The position numbers were made by a program, and so were the translations under genes. DNA of 23,960 nt from CAIRYW01 sp041665985 (GTDB lineage Bacteria > Patescibacteriota > Minisyncoccia > Phycocordibacterales > CAIRYW01). The notes under the pieces are model-generated. The model saw nothing but the letters and a program-made list of their open reading frames with translations. It had not been told where the DNA came from and did no database searches. The DNA lies in the NCBI GenBank assembly GCA_041665985.1, contig JBAYHV010000012.1, forward strand, positions 1 through 23,960. Direction: 5' to 3'. Every line of letters begins with the position of its first letter. The first letter of the stretch is position 1. Shown one piece after another: positions 1 to 7,323 of the stretch.

Positions 1-181
1 AACCTCTGTATACGAGTTGTGTTGCTTCTCGACGAATGCGAGGCATGTGTGGGTTAATTGTGTATGACATATGGAATCATTTTAATTGGTGAAGTGATTC
101 CAAGCTATTGAACCATTACGTTTAGATTGATAATATGGAGAATATGTTGTGAAGTTTGCTCGTTAAAAAATAAAAGAAAAG
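1..181. other. Non-coding upstream region
   Basis: I see no gene in this stretch. It contains one clear hairpin, TGGAATCA at 72-79 pairing with TGATTCCA at 95-102 across a 15-nt loop. A TGATAAT sequence near 126-133 could serve as a -10 element for the gene starting at 182. The bases just before that start are purine-rich (AAAGAAAAG) but do not form a clear Shine-Dalgarno. The window edge cuts off anything further upstream. Confidence 0.4.
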
Positions 182-631
182 ATGGGCAAAACTCAACTCA
201 ACCCAAAAAAGAAACAACAAGTGAAAATCATATACCTCATGGATCACCTACCTGTCAAACCAGAAACACTTCGCCACCCATTGGCGGATGCTGACAATGC
301 CAAGAACATGCGTGAAGCTCTCGTCAGGATTGCCTCACATCTCGTGAACCTCGCAAACCAAAATCCGACGGAAGCAAAGAAACTTCTTGTTTTCTCCCCA
401 AACCGCGATCTTGTCGCGGCCATGGAAAAATTCGGGAGAAACGGCGTCTATCGCATCAACGGCTTCGTCGTTGTTGTCAAAGAGAATGCCGACGGAAATG
501 ACGAGGTGACTCGCACGATGGCAATCATCCCGAGGACACATCGCCAGTCCGAATGGGCAAAGCCATTTTTGGTCAATGTCGACCTCAGTAGCGAACTTCC
601 TGCAGAGGAGCTCGTCGCAGTCGCTGCCTAG
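182..631 (+). CDS. Small protein of unknown function, atypical composition
   Basis: This encodes a 149-residue soluble protein that I do not recognise. The N-terminus is basic (Lys-rich, residues 3-15). The middle has an amphipathic helix (about 40-68) followed by alternating strand-like segments (LLVFSPNRD, YRINGFVVVVKEN, TMAIIPR), so a compact alpha/beta domain is plausible. There is no signal peptide or membrane segment. It is a real gene because the frame is open over its whole length, its codon use is coherent, and a good intrinsic terminator follows its stop. Composition is unlike its neighbours: codons often end in C (ATC, CTC, GTC, GAC), and positions 541-600 are 31/60 G+C while the rest of the window is strongly AT-rich. 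This suggests acquisition from elsewhere or selection for expression. A shadow frame exists on the opposite strand (335-658), but the plus frame has the better start and the terminator. Confidence 0.6.
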   Translation: MGKTQLNPKKKQQVKIIYLMDHLPVKPETLRHPLADADNAKNMREALVRIASHLVNLANQNPTEAKKLLVFSPNRDLVAAMEKFGRNGVYRINGFVVVVKENADGNDEVTRTMAIIPRTHRQSEWAKPFLVNVDLSSELPAEELVAVAA

Positions 632-646
632 CCCATCAAAATCAAA

Positions 647-681
647 ACCCCTAAGCAAATTGTTGCCAGGGGTATTTTTTT
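647..681 (+). terminator. Intrinsic terminator of the 182-631 gene
   Basis: ACCCCT (647-652) pairs with AGGGGT (668-673). An inner stem GCAA/TTGC (655-658 and 663-666) extends the hairpin, and a run of seven T follows (675-681). It sits 16 nt after the stop codon. Confidence 0.8.
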
Positions 682-818
682 ATCCGCACACTAAGTCTAC
701 TCCTGCTTTTTGTCTTGCTGTTGCTTCACCTCTATTGGTTATGAATACTGACAAATATTATTTCGATCTATTTTTTTATAATGAAAAAGCAAGACGGGAG
801 TAGACTTAGTGTGCGGAT
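682..818. repeat. 137-bp element with 22-bp perfect terminal inverted repeats
   Basis: The 22 bp at 682-703 are exactly reverse-complementary to 797-818. An additional inner match (AGCAAGAC 788-795 against 712-719) is slightly out of register. The interior of about 90 bp is AT-rich and has no convincing ORF. The element could be a MITE-like insertion, a very long hairpin, or a double terminator between the 182-631 gene and the convergent recombinase gene. I see no target-site duplication. Confidence 0.6.
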
Positions 819-829
819 TTATCTTTTTT

Positions 830-886
830 TTTAAAAAAATTACTGGATTCCCGTTTTCACGGGAATGACGAAATCGTTGTTTCGTC
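830..886 (-). terminator. Terminator of the recombinase gene, built from a dispersed palindrome
   Basis: Read on the minus strand, GACGAAA/TTTCGTC (arms 880-886 and 867-873) is followed by ATTCCCGT-GAAA-ACGGGAAT (866-847) and then a T-rich run. The GAAA tetraloop and U-tract fit an intrinsic terminator. The first hairpin includes the TGA stop codon of the recombinase (885-887). The second hairpin is identical to two copies at 9511-9530 and 9556-9575, so a dispersed repeat is doing terminator duty here. Confidence 0.7.
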
Positions 887-1805
887 AATTGTTCCCACTG
901 TGAAACTTTTTGTGAATATCGTGAAGATGTTTATCAGTAATGTGGGTATAAATTTGTGTTGTAGCAATGTTTGCATGGCCAAGTAACATTTGAACTGAAC
1001 GCAGATCAGCTCCATTTTGAAGAAGATCTGTGGCAAAACAGTGACGAATAACGTGAGGAGTAACTTTTTTTGAAATTCCAGCCTGAATTGCATACGCTTT
1101 TACAATTCTTTCTATTGATCTACGTGTAAGACCTTCTGCCTCAGACTTTGCTCTTTCATTGCTGATCTTTACAAACAGAGCGTCGTCTAGATCTTTTCTG
1201 ATCTTTAAATAATTTTTTAAACGACTTTTTGCTTCATCAGATAAAAAAACAACTCTAACTTTTCCTCCTTTTCCTCTAATCGAAAACTCATCGCGAGTTA
1301 GATCTAGATCTCTATTTAATGAGCAAAGCTCAGAAACTCGGAGGCCTGTAGAAAAAAGTAACTCCAAAATAGCCTTACCACGAGCCATTTTTTCTGGGTC
1401 TTTGTCAAAACTAGGAGCATCTATCAAACGTTTCAATTCTTCTCTAGTAATTAAATCTAAAGAACGCTCAGGCACTTTAGCCAATTCAATTTGGTCGGCT
1501 GCCAAAGATTTTATTTCTTTTTTGGCCAAAAATTTCAAAAAAGCTCGAAGGGCTATCAAATAATAGTTCTGCGTTCTTCTTTTTAACGTTTCACCTGTCG
1601 CTTTATTGTTACCTGTGGAACGGCGATTGAGCCAAAGACGAAACTCACGCATTAGTTCGCTGGTAATTTCTTCAGGTTTTTTTATTTTGGCATATTCAAA
1701 AAAAACAGTGAGATAGTGGTCGTAGTTTTCCACAGTCTTCACACTTCTACCTTTTTCAATTTCAATATGCTCAAGAAATCTTCTTTTAAGAGTATTTAGA
1801 TCCAT
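885..1805 (-). CDS. Tyrosine recombinase, XerC/XerD-like
   Basis: This site-specific DNA recombinase cuts and rejoins DNA through a tyrosine and is probably the chromosome-dimer resolvase. I start it at the ATG at 1805 (306 residues) rather than the ATG nine codons upstream, because an extended -10 ends 7 nt before it and the protein then begins like other Xer proteins. The N-terminal SAM-like core-binding domain spans about 5-100 and the catalytic domain about 115-300. Visible catalytic residues in this numbering are Arg156 (GLRVSEL), Lys179 (GKGGK), His251 and Arg254 (HVIRH), His277 (LLGHANI) and Tyr286 (TTQIYTH). All six are present, so it should be active. No phage or integron genes flank it, which favours a housekeeping Xer. 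I cannot separate XerC, XerD and single-Xer types by eye. Confidence 0.92.
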   Translation of the reverse strand: MDLNTLKRRFLEHIEIEKGRSVKTVENYDHYLTVFFEYAKIKKPEEITSELMREFRLWLNRRSTGNNKATGETLKRRTQNYYLIALRAFLKFLAKKEIKSLAADQIELAKVPERSLDLITREELKRLIDAPSFDKDPEKMARGKAILELLFSTGLRVSELCSLNRDLDLTRDEFSIRGKGGKVRVVFLSDEAKSRLKNYLKIRKDLDDALFVKISNERAKSEAEGLTRRSIERIVKAYAIQAGISKKVTPHVIRHCFATDLLQNGADLRSVQMLLGHANIATTQIYTHITDKHLHDIHKKFHSGNN

Positions 1806-1812
1806 TGTTGTT

Positions 1813-1821
1813 ATTTTATCA
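1813..1821 (-). promoter_or_regulatory. Extended -10 promoter, recombinase gene
   Basis: On the minus strand this reads TGATAAAAT (a TGn extended -10). Only 7 nt separate it from the ATG at 1805, so the predicted transcript starts at or just before the start codon (leaderless). Confidence 0.55.
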
Positions 1822-1933
1822 CAATGTCGCACAATAAATTAAGAGAACGCAACAACAAATGATACTTTTTGTTTTCTAAATCGCTCTGCTACCGAGAAAA
1901 CAAGGTCGCACACAATATTTTTCAGCTTAAAGT

Positions 1934-1961
1934 TTGACAAGTGGCACACTTTTGATACACT
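1934..1961 (+). promoter_or_regulatory. Promoter of the toxin-antitoxin operon
   Basis: TTGACA (1934-1939), a 16-bp spacer, then TACACT (1956-1961) preceded by TG (TGATACACT). Exactly 6 nt follow before the antitoxin ATG at 1968, predicting transcription from the A of the start codon. Upstream, TTGTTTTCT (1869-1877) pairs with AGAAAACAA (1895-1903), a possible operator or hairpin. The octamer GTCGCACA occurs at about 1825 and 1905. Confidence 0.7.
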
Positions 1962-1967
1962 TGCTTC

Positions 1968-2189
1968 ATGCCTACTATAAAACATAGAATTAACATAACA
2001 ACTGACCCAGCCCTTGTAGAAGCTTTAAAAAAAATTGCTCTACGGGATAAGATGCCTATTGCTTCAAAAGCGACACAACTTATTGAATTTGCTATAGAAA
2101 TTGAGGAGGATATTGCTCTTGGAGAAATTGTCGAAAATCGCTTAAAAAATAAGGTGAAATTTGTCTCTCATGAATCGGCATGGAAATAA
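1968..2189 (+). CDS. Antitoxin, ribbon-helix-helix type
   Basis: This 73-residue protein fits the CopG/RelB-like antitoxins, which bind the operon promoter with an N-terminal ribbon-helix-helix and neutralise the toxin with the C-terminal part. The beginning (HRINITTDPALVEALKKIALRDKMP) has the strand followed by helix pattern of an RHH domain, and the tail (about 45-73) is charged and helical. It overlaps the downstream RelE-like gene, which is the usual antitoxin-first order with translational coupling. The ATG directly follows a strong promoter. The operon is probably autoregulated, as in this family. The assignment rests on size, fold pattern and neighbour rather than on a diagnostic motif. 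Confidence 0.75.
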   Translation: MPTIKHRINITTDPALVEALKKIALRDKMPIASKATQLIEFAIEIEEDIALGEIVENRLKNKVKFVSHESAWK

Positions 2190-2469
2190 AATTCAATACC
2201 ATCCTTTAGTTGTAGAAAAAGATATTCCTAAACTTGACCCAACAACAAGAAAAAGGATCAAAATTTCTATTGAAAAAAAACTAACTACCCGTCCAGAAAT
2301 ATATGGTGCACCCCTTAGAGCAAATTTAAGGCAGTATTGGAAACTTAGAATTGGTGATTATCGAGTTGTTTACTCAATTAAGGATAAAACGGTCTATATT
2401 CTCTTAATTTCGCACAGAAAAGACGTATACTTACTAGCAGAAAATAGAAAACAACAAAACGAGTATTAG
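2170..2469 (+). CDS. RelE/ParE-family toxin
   Basis: This is a small basic protein of about 99 residues with the RelE/ParE toxin pattern: KIQYHPLVVEKDIPKL, then PEIYGAPLRANLRQYWKLRIGDYRVVYSI, then VYILLISHRKDVY. The GDYRVVY strand and the final HRKDVY are typical of the family. RelE members cleave mRNA in the ribosome and ParE members poison gyrase; this sequence alone does not decide which. I use the ATG at 2170, which overlaps the antitoxin by 20 nt. A TTG at 2161 lies 4 nt after AAGGTG (2151-2156) and is an alternative. The start region is odd: ATG at 2180 (ATGGAAATAAAATTC) would give a typical RelE beginning only if the A-run were one base longer. Confidence 0.85.
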   Translation: MNRHGNKIQYHPLVVEKDIPKLDPTTRKRIKISIEKKLTTRPEIYGAPLRANLRQYWKLRIGDYRVVYSIKDKTVYILLISHRKDVYLLAENRKQQNEY

Positions 2470-2472
2470 ACA

Positions 2473-2501
2473 TTGCAAAAAATACCCTTTCGTGCTATCG
2501 T
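2473..2501 (+). promoter_or_regulatory. rpsO promoter, predicted leaderless
   Basis: TTGCAA (2473-2478), a 17-bp spacer and TATCGT (2496-2501) with an upstream TG (TGCTATCGT). The rpsO ATG at 2510 is only 8 nt downstream, so no ribosome-binding site can be on the transcript. Confidence 0.7.
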
Positions 2502-2509
2502 ATTTTCAC

Positions 2510-2776
2510 ATGTTAACAAAGACAAAAAAGACAAAGGTTATCAAAGCCGTTCAGAAACACGACAAAGACACAGGTTCTCCTGAGGTTCAAATTGCTGTAA
2601 TCACAAAAAGAATCGAAGAACTTGCAAACCACCTAAAAACACACAAAAAAGACTTCCACTCAAGAAGAGGACTTCTTCAACTTGTAGCCGATAGACAAGG
2701 TCACATGAAATACCTAAGAGCAAAAAGCCCTAAGAGATACGAAGTTCTTGCAAAAAAACTAGAACTTAAGAAATAA
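2510..2776 (+). CDS. rpsO: 30S ribosomal protein S15
   Basis: S15 is a primary binder of 16S rRNA in the platform of the small subunit and helps form a bridge to the 50S subunit. The product starting MLTKTKKTKVIKAVQKHDKDTGSPEVQ is 88 residues, matching the usual 88-89. The conserved signatures are present: DTGSPEVQIAVIT near the N-terminus, HKKDFHSRRGLLQLVADR in the middle, and RYEVLAKKLELKK at the end. An upstream GTG at 2492 would add six residues that S15 proteins do not have, and it lies inside the promoter, so the ATG at 2510 is the start. A strong terminator follows, so it is a single-gene unit, with pnp downstream as in many bacteria although here separated by another gene. Confidence 0.97.
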   Translation: MLTKTKKTKVIKAVQKHDKDTGSPEVQIAVITKRIEELANHLKTHKKDFHSRRGLLQLVADRQGHMKYLRAKSPKRYEVLAKKLELKK

Positions 2777-2802
2777 TCTGATTTTTCTTCATTTTTTATT
2801 TT

Positions 2803-2830
2803 AAAAAACAGCTGAAAAGCTGTTTTTTGT
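2803..2830 (+). terminator. rpsO intrinsic terminator
   Basis: AAAAAACAGCT (2803-2813), GAAA tetraloop, AGCTGTTTTTT (2818-2828). Perfect 11-bp stem with a U-tract, 26 nt after the rpsO stop. Confidence 0.9.
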
Positions 2831-2938
2831 TAAATATTTTGTGTGATAGACTTTCTAGGTAAGTCGATTTTATATTTTTTCTTTTTTTGTAAAAAATAGT
2901 AAGCAATTTTTAATAGATAAAAATTTTCTAGGATAAAT

Positions 2939-3511
2939 ATGGCATCAATTAAACATAAAGAACAGAGAGTAGGAGTTTTTATAGACGCTCAAAATTTATA
3001 TCACAGTGCAAAACATCTATATAATGCAAGGGTAAATTTCGGACAAGTAGTTAAAGACGCTCTTGCAGGAAGGGTACTTATTCGTGCTGTTGCATACGTG
3101 ATCACAACAGAATCAGGAGAAGAAAGACCTTTTTTCGATGCATTGGAAAAAATGGGAATTGAAGCTAAAACAAAAAATCTTCAAATTTTTGCTGGGGGTG
3201 CAAAAAAAGCAGACTGGGATGTAGGATTAGCTGTTGATGCGATCTCAATGTCACCAAAAGTTGATACAGTTATCATTATTTCAGGGGATGGAGACTTCGT
3301 ACCGCTTGTTGAATTCTTAAAATTCAGCCAAGGGTGCCAAGTTGAAGCTGTTTCTTTTGGAAAATCATCTTCAGGAATGCTTAAAGGTGCCGTAGATGAA
3401 TTTTTCGATCTGGATAAAAACTATAAAAAATACTTGATGGTTAGCGGAGGGGGAAAAAGTAGGGCTAAAGAGGATTTAGAAAAAAGTGTAGGGGATATTC
3501 TCGATTTATAA
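2939..3511 (+). CDS. NYN-domain (PIN-like) protein, LabA/DUF88 family
   Basis: This 190-residue protein carries a NYN domain over residues 10-160. NYN proteins are PIN-like metal-dependent ribonucleases. The acidic cluster expected for metal binding is visible: Asp16 in VGVFIDAQNLYH, Asp92/Asp94 and Asp100 in ADWDVGLAVDA, and Asp117/Asp119 in SGDGDFVPL. The C-terminal 30 residues are Gly/Lys/Glu-rich and probably disordered. There is no signal peptide, so it acts in the cytoplasm. AGGA at 2930-2933 lies 5 nt before the ATG, one of few clear Shine-Dalgarno sequences in the window. Its place between rpsO and pnp suggests RNA processing or turnover, which is inference; substrates are unknown. 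Confidence 0.9.
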   Translation: MASIKHKEQRVGVFIDAQNLYHSAKHLYNARVNFGQVVKDALAGRVLIRAVAYVITTESGEERPFFDALEKMGIEAKTKNLQIFAGGAKKADWDVGLAVDAISMSPKVDTVIIISGDGDFVPLVEFLKFSQGCQVEAVSFGKSSSGMLKGAVDEFFDLDKNYKKYLMVSGGGKSRAKEDLEKSVGDILDL

Positions 3512-3537
3512 CAAAAATACACACGCAAGGCTAAAAT

Positions 3538-3770
3538 TAAAAACTCCGAAAAATGAAGTTTTTATTCCGACGAGTGAGAGATGTCGCGAAAAGCAAGTGA
3601 AACGAAGCTTTTCATGACATCCGAACGAAGTTGGAACAAGGACTAAATACCCCACCCTTGAGGCGAATCAAGTACGAGCGACCTAGATTTCTTACGAACT
3701 ACGTTCGTTTAGAAATCGGAAATACTCTTGTGATGAAAACGAGTTCTGGTATTTATACCTCGTCAAGCCT
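3538..3770 (+). ncRNA. Candidate structured RNA region (unassigned)
   Basis: This non-coding stretch between the NYN gene and the pnp promoter holds consecutive hairpins: AAAAACT/AGTTTTT (3539-3563), GATGTC-GC-GAAAAGC paired with GCTTTTC-AT-GACATC (3580-3621), CTTGA/TCAAG (about 3657-3671), GATTTCT-T-ACGAAC paired with GTTCGT-TT-AGAAATC (3686-3717), and GGTAT/ATACC enclosed by ACGA/TCGT (about 3745-3768). AAATACC (about 3646) can also pair with GGTATTT (about 3752). Its G+C content is higher than that of the surrounding intergenic DNA. No RNA family signature that I know (RNase P, tmRNA, SRP, 6S) matches. The first hairpin may simply terminate the NYN transcript. Confidence 0.35.
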
Positions 3771-3807
3771 GTTGAGAGGAATCTTTATTGGAAAAATCCA
3801 AGAAATG

Positions 3808-3934
3808 TGTTATAGTATCGATATTATAAAGTAATTGCGGTTTTCGGATAGGTAGTTTTTAAAAGCGAAAAAATGGCTTTTAAAACCTAAAATCTGAAAA
3901 TCGCTCACCCCGTCATGGCGACGGGCAAGTAAAT
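3808..3934 (+). promoter_or_regulatory. pnp promoter and hairpin-rich leader
   Basis: An extended -10, TGTTATAGT (3808-3816), is identical to the one before the helicase gene. Transcription from about 3823 would give a leader of some 110 nt with two hairpins: TTTTAAAAGC/GCTTTTAAAA (3857-3866 and 3876-3885) and CCCGTC/GACGGG (3909-3914 and 3920-3925). The second ends 9 nt before the pnp ATG and could mask the start. In Escherichia coli pnp is autoregulated through hairpins in its leader; similar control here is inference. Confidence 0.5.
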
Positions 3935-6040
3935 ATGATTAACAAAGAATATTCTTTGGAGGTTGGTGGCAAAATTTTAAAAGCCTCATTTACAGATCTT
4001 GCTGATCAGGCAAGCGGTTCTGTAATTTTGAGTTATGGAGACACAACTGTTCTTGCAACGGCTGTTATGGACAAAAATGCAAAAGATGGAAGTTGGTTTC
4101 CTTTGACTGTAGATTTTGAGGAAAGATTTTATGCTGCCGGAAAAATTCTAGGGAGCAGATTCATGAGAAGGGAGGGCAGACCATCTGATGATGCAATTCT
4201 TGCAGGAAGAGTCGTAGACCGAACTATCAGACCACTTTTTGATCAAAGTATCCGTCACGGAATTCAAGTTGTTGCGACAGTTCTTTCGATTGGAGAAGAT
4301 GATCCAGATGTTTTGGGAGTGATCGCAGCATCACTTGCACTTTCTACTTCAAATATTCCATTCAATGGACCAGTGAGTTGTGTACGAATTGGAATTAAAA
4401 ACAACGAAGTACTAGTAAATCCAAATTATGTTGATAGAGATAGCGCAGAACTTACTCTTGATCTTACTGCCTGCGGAAAAGATGGAAATATCAACATGAT
4501 CGAAGTTGCTTCAAAAGAAGTACCAAACGAAGTGGTTCACGAAAGTTTGAAAAAAGCTTCAGAAGAAATTGAAAAAATTCAAGAATGGCAAAAAATGATC
4601 GTGAAAGAAATCGGCCAAACAAAAAGAGAAATTTCAAAACCAGTTGCTCCAGAAGGATTAAAAGAACTTTTTGAAGAAAAAATTTCTCCAATATTTAAAG
4701 ATAGAATTTTTACTGGAGTTCCTGGAAAAGGACACATCGGAGAACTGCATGAAGAATGGATAAATTTTTTCAAAGAAAAATTTCCAGAAGTAAAAACTTC
4801 TTTTGCTGATGATTACTTTGAAGACCAACTAAATGATTTGGTTCACAAAGAGGCAATCGAAAATAATAGTCGCCCAGACGGAAGAAAACCAGATGAACTA
4901 AGATCTCTGTATTCAAAAGCTGGAGGAGTCTCAAATGTACTTCATGGAAGTGGAATATTTTACAGAGGAGGAACACACGTTCTTTCTGTTCTAACACTTG
5001 GAGGTCCAGGAGAAGCTCAAATGATTGACGGTATGGAATCTCAAACAGAAAAAAAATTCATGCATCATTACAACTTTCCTCCATACTCAGTTGGAGAAAC
5101 AGGAAGAATGGGCGGACTAAACAGAAGAATGATCGGTCATGGACATCTTGCTGAAAAAGCTTTGATTCCTGTACTTCCAGCAAAAGAAAATTTTCCTTAC
5201 ACAATTAGAATTGTTTCTGAATCAATGGCATCAAATGGATCTACTTCTATGGCTTCTGTTTGCGGATCTTCACTTGCTCTTATGGATGCAGGAGTTCCGA
5301 TCTCACGTGCCGTTGCCGGAATTGCATCAGGAATAATGATGGAAAGTGCAGATAAATACTGCTTACTAACAGATATTCAAGGACCAGAAGATCATCATGG
5401 TGATATGGATTTTAAGGTTGCAGGAACAAGAGAGGGAATTACAGCGGTTCAAATGGATGTAAAAGTAGATGGAATTCCTGTAAAACTTTTAGGAGAAGCT
5501 TTGGAAAAAGCAAAGATCGCAAGATTCCAAATTCTTGACGTTATGGAAAAAGAAATTTCAGCACCAAGAGCAGACATAAATCCAAGTGCTCCAAAAATCT
5601 TAAGTATAATGATTGACCCAGAAAAAATTGGATTAGTTATTGGAACAGGAGGAAAAACAATTAAGGCTATTATGAAAGATACAGGAGCAACAATTGACGT
5701 TGAAGATGATGGATCTGTTTACTTCACAGGAAAAGATGGAAGTGCAGATGCTGCTAAAAAAATTGTTGAGGAAATGACTCGTGAATATAAAAAAGGAGAT
5801 AAATTTGATGGAGCGGAAGTAATCAAACTCATGGACTTTGGAGCTTTTGTTAGAATTGGAAATGGATCAGAAGGACTGGTTCACGTTTCAGAAATTGCTC
5901 CATTCAGAGTTGAAAATGTTTCTGATTATTTGAAAGCAGGAGATATTGTGCCTGTTGTTATCAAAGACATTGATGACAAAGGAAGATTGAGTCTTTCAAT
6001 CAAACAAATGGATCCAGATTTTTTCCAAAAGAAAAATTAG
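3935..6040 (+). CDS. pnp: Polyribonucleotide nucleotidyltransferase (PNPase)
   Basis: PNPase degrades RNA 3' to 5' by phosphorolysis, releasing nucleoside diphosphates, and acts in mRNA turnover as a trimer. The 701-residue product is full length. Domains in order: first RNase PH core (about 10-145), helical linker, second RNase PH core (about 310-540), KH (about 550-610, GTGGKTIKAI) and S1 (about 620-692, FGAFVRIGNGSEGLVHVSEI). The catalytic segment GPEDHHGDMDFKVAGT contains Asp490 and Asp492, and the phosphate-binding SNGSTSMASVCGSSLALMDAG is intact. It ends with a short basic tail and is followed by a strong terminator. It is probably a single-gene transcript under its own hairpin-rich leader. 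Confidence 0.98.
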   Translation: MINKEYSLEVGGKILKASFTDLADQASGSVILSYGDTTVLATAVMDKNAKDGSWFPLTVDFEERFYAAGKILGSRFMRREGRPSDDAILAGRVVDRTIRPLFDQSIRHGIQVVATVLSIGEDDPDVLGVIAASLALSTSNIPFNGPVSCVRIGIKNNEVLVNPNYVDRDSAELTLDLTACGKDGNINMIEVASKEVPNEVVHESLKKASEEIEKIQEWQKMIVKEIGQTKREISKPVAPEGLKELFEEKISPIFKDRIFTGVPGKGHIGELHEEWINFFKEKFPEVKTSFADDYFEDQLNDLVHKEAIENNSRPDGRKPDELRSLYSKAGGVSNVLHGSGIFYRGGTHVLSVLTLGGPGEAQMIDGMESQTEKKFMHHYNFPPYSVGETGRMGGLNRRMIGHGHLAEKALIPVLPAKENFPYTIRIVSESMASNGSTSMASVCGSSLALMDAGVPISRAVAGIASGIMMESADKYCLLTDIQGPEDHHGDMDFKVAGTREGITAVQMDVKVDGIPVKLLGEALEKAKIARFQILDVMEKEISAPRADINPSAPKILSIMIDPEKIGLVIGTGGKTIKAIMKDTGATIDVEDDGSVYFTGKDGSADAAKKIVEEMTREYKKGDKFDGAEVIKLMDFGAFVRIGNGSEGLVHVSEIAPFRVENVSDYLKAGDIVPVVIKDIDDKGRLSLSIKQMDPDFFQKKN

Positions 6041-6052
6041 AAAGAAAATTTT

Positions 6053-6097
6053 AAACACCAGTCGTCCGCCTAGGCGGACGACTGGTGTTTTTTTTGT
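6053..6097 (+). terminator. pnp terminator, perfect 19-bp-arm palindrome
   Basis: The segments 6053-6071 and 6072-6090 are perfect reverse complements, centred on CCTAGG, followed by a T-run to about 6096. It begins 12 nt after the pnp stop. The stem is GC-rich and much longer than a terminator needs. Confidence 0.9.
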
Positions 6098-6184
6098 AGT
6101 TTTTGTTTTACATGGAAAGAAAGATAGGTACCGGTTCTGACTAATCTCTCCCAGCCAAGACAGAAAAATTTAAGCTACAACTTT

Positions 6185-6229
6185 GAGAAAAATCTTTAAT
6201 ATATCAGTGATATATTAAAGATTTTTCTC
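6185..6229. repeat. 22-bp-arm perfect hairpin between pnp and next promoter
   Basis: 6185-6206 pairs perfectly with 6208-6229 across one base. The arms are AT-rich and flanked by T/A runs, so it could terminate in either direction, but pnp is already terminated upstream. The 90 bases between the two hairpins hold no gene that I can see. Confidence 0.7.
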
Positions 6230-6279
6230 TTCGTTTTGCTTTAAATTTTGATGACTTACTAGAAGACCTTAGCCATCAC

Positions 6280-6288
6280 TGGTATAAT
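6280..6288 (+). promoter_or_regulatory. Extended -10 promoter, predicted leaderless
   Basis: TGGTATAAT, a consensus extended -10, ends 9 nt before the ATG at 6298. There is no room for a ribosome-binding site. Confidence 0.7.
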
Positions 6289-6297
6289 TAACTTCAT

Positions 6298-7323
6298 ATG
6301 GCCCTAGATCAAAAAGATTTCATAGAAGAATCTCTCAAAGCAAATGCAGAGAAAGCAAAAGGCCTTTCGGTTGCAGATCTAACTGATGTAAATTCTTTAG
6401 TAAACAAAGCTCCTGAATTAGAAAAAAGGGAGCCAACTCCTCTTCCTGCTGCAAAACCACAATTTGATAATGAAGGTTATCCAGAACTTACAACTATGAG
6501 AACTTATCACGGAGATGTTGCTTCTGCTGTAAGAGAAGGAGGCCTTTCAATGATAAAAATTGCTGCAAAAGAACAAGCACGAAGAAGACCTATAGAAGAA
6601 AATGTCGAAGAAAAACCTGAACATGAGCCTAATACTCACATGATCTTAGCTATTGCAGCATCAGCGCTTTTTGTGGTTGGTATTGGAGCAGTAATTTTTG
6701 CTTTTATTTCAAAGAGTCAACCAGCCGTAGTAATTCAGACACCGATAAAAAAAGATATTATCTCAACCGATTCAAGTATAACTTTGGATATTACAGGCCT
6801 TTCATCAAGAGAAGTTCAAAATAATATAGAAAATTTTATAGTTCCAAATAAAAATAATGATTCATTAATAAAGATTAATCTTACTAATCAAGTTGGAGGA
6901 ATAAAAACTGATCTTTCGGTAATTGATCTACTTTCTGTAATTGGGACAAATGTTCCAGATATATTAAATAGATCCCTTATCCTTAATAAATTTATGTTAG
7001 GAATTTGGAGTGGAGCTGATCAAGCGGAGCCATTTTTAATAATGGAAACTTCTTCACAAGAAACTGCTTTTCCAGGAATGCTTGAATGGGAAAAAACAAT
7101 GGCCTATGATCTGGAACCTATTATAGGACCAGAAACCATCCTTCCAGGAAATACTTTCATCGACCAAACAATTCTAAACCATGATGCCAGAGCCTTATCA
7201 AACGGAACTAAGATAATATTCTTTTATACAATAGTAAACGGCAGGATAATAATCATTGCAAAAAGCGAAGCGACTTTAGGTAGAATTTTAGATAAGATCA
7301 GAGCTTCTATAATATTAAACTAG
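6298..7323 (+). CDS. Single-pass membrane protein of unknown function
   Basis: The 341-residue product has a charged cytoplasmic N-terminal part (1-113), one membrane helix at about 115-137 (MILAIAASALFVVGIGAVIFAF) and an extracytoplasmic domain (138-341) of mixed alpha/beta pattern. There is no signal peptide; the single helix is probably an uncleaved anchor with the N-terminus inside. I recognise no catalytic motif. The N-terminal part contains EGGLSMIKIAAKEQARRRPIEE, a basic helix next to the membrane. The gene stands alone behind a strong promoter. An envelope role is the only thing the topology supports. Confidence 0.85.
   Translation: MALDQKDFIEESLKANAEKAKGLSVADLTDVNSLVNKAPELEKREPTPLPAAKPQFDNEGYPELTTMRTYHGDVASAVREGGLSMIKIAAKEQARRRPIEENVEEKPEHEPNTHMILAIAASALFVVGIGAVIFAFISKSQPAVVIQTPIKKDIISTDSSITLDITGLSSREVQNNIENFIVPNKNNDSLIKINLTNQVGGIKTDLSVIDLLSVIGTNVPDILNRSLILNKFMLGIWSGADQAEPFLIMETSSQETAFPGMLEWEKTMAYDLEPIIGPETILPGNTFIDQTILNHDARALSNGTKIIFFYTIVNGRIIIIAKSEATLGRILDKIRASIILN

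Noticed and set aside
335..658. Minus-strand ORF overlapping the 182-631 gene
   Set aside because: It is the shadow of the plus-strand gene, extends through that gene's terminator, and lacks a promoter or plausible start context.
1818..1933. dif-like site upstream of the recombinase (GTCGCACA at about 1825 and 1905 with AT-rich continuation)
   Set aside because: Only the first arm resembles the XerC half of bacterial dif, and no convincing XerD arm with a 6-bp spacer follows. Too weak to call.
3631..3834. 67-codon plus-strand ORF between the NYN gene and pnp
   Set aside because: It begins with TTG, runs through several hairpins and the pnp promoter, and its protein has no plausible composition or motif. 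The interval is better explained as structured non-coding sequence.
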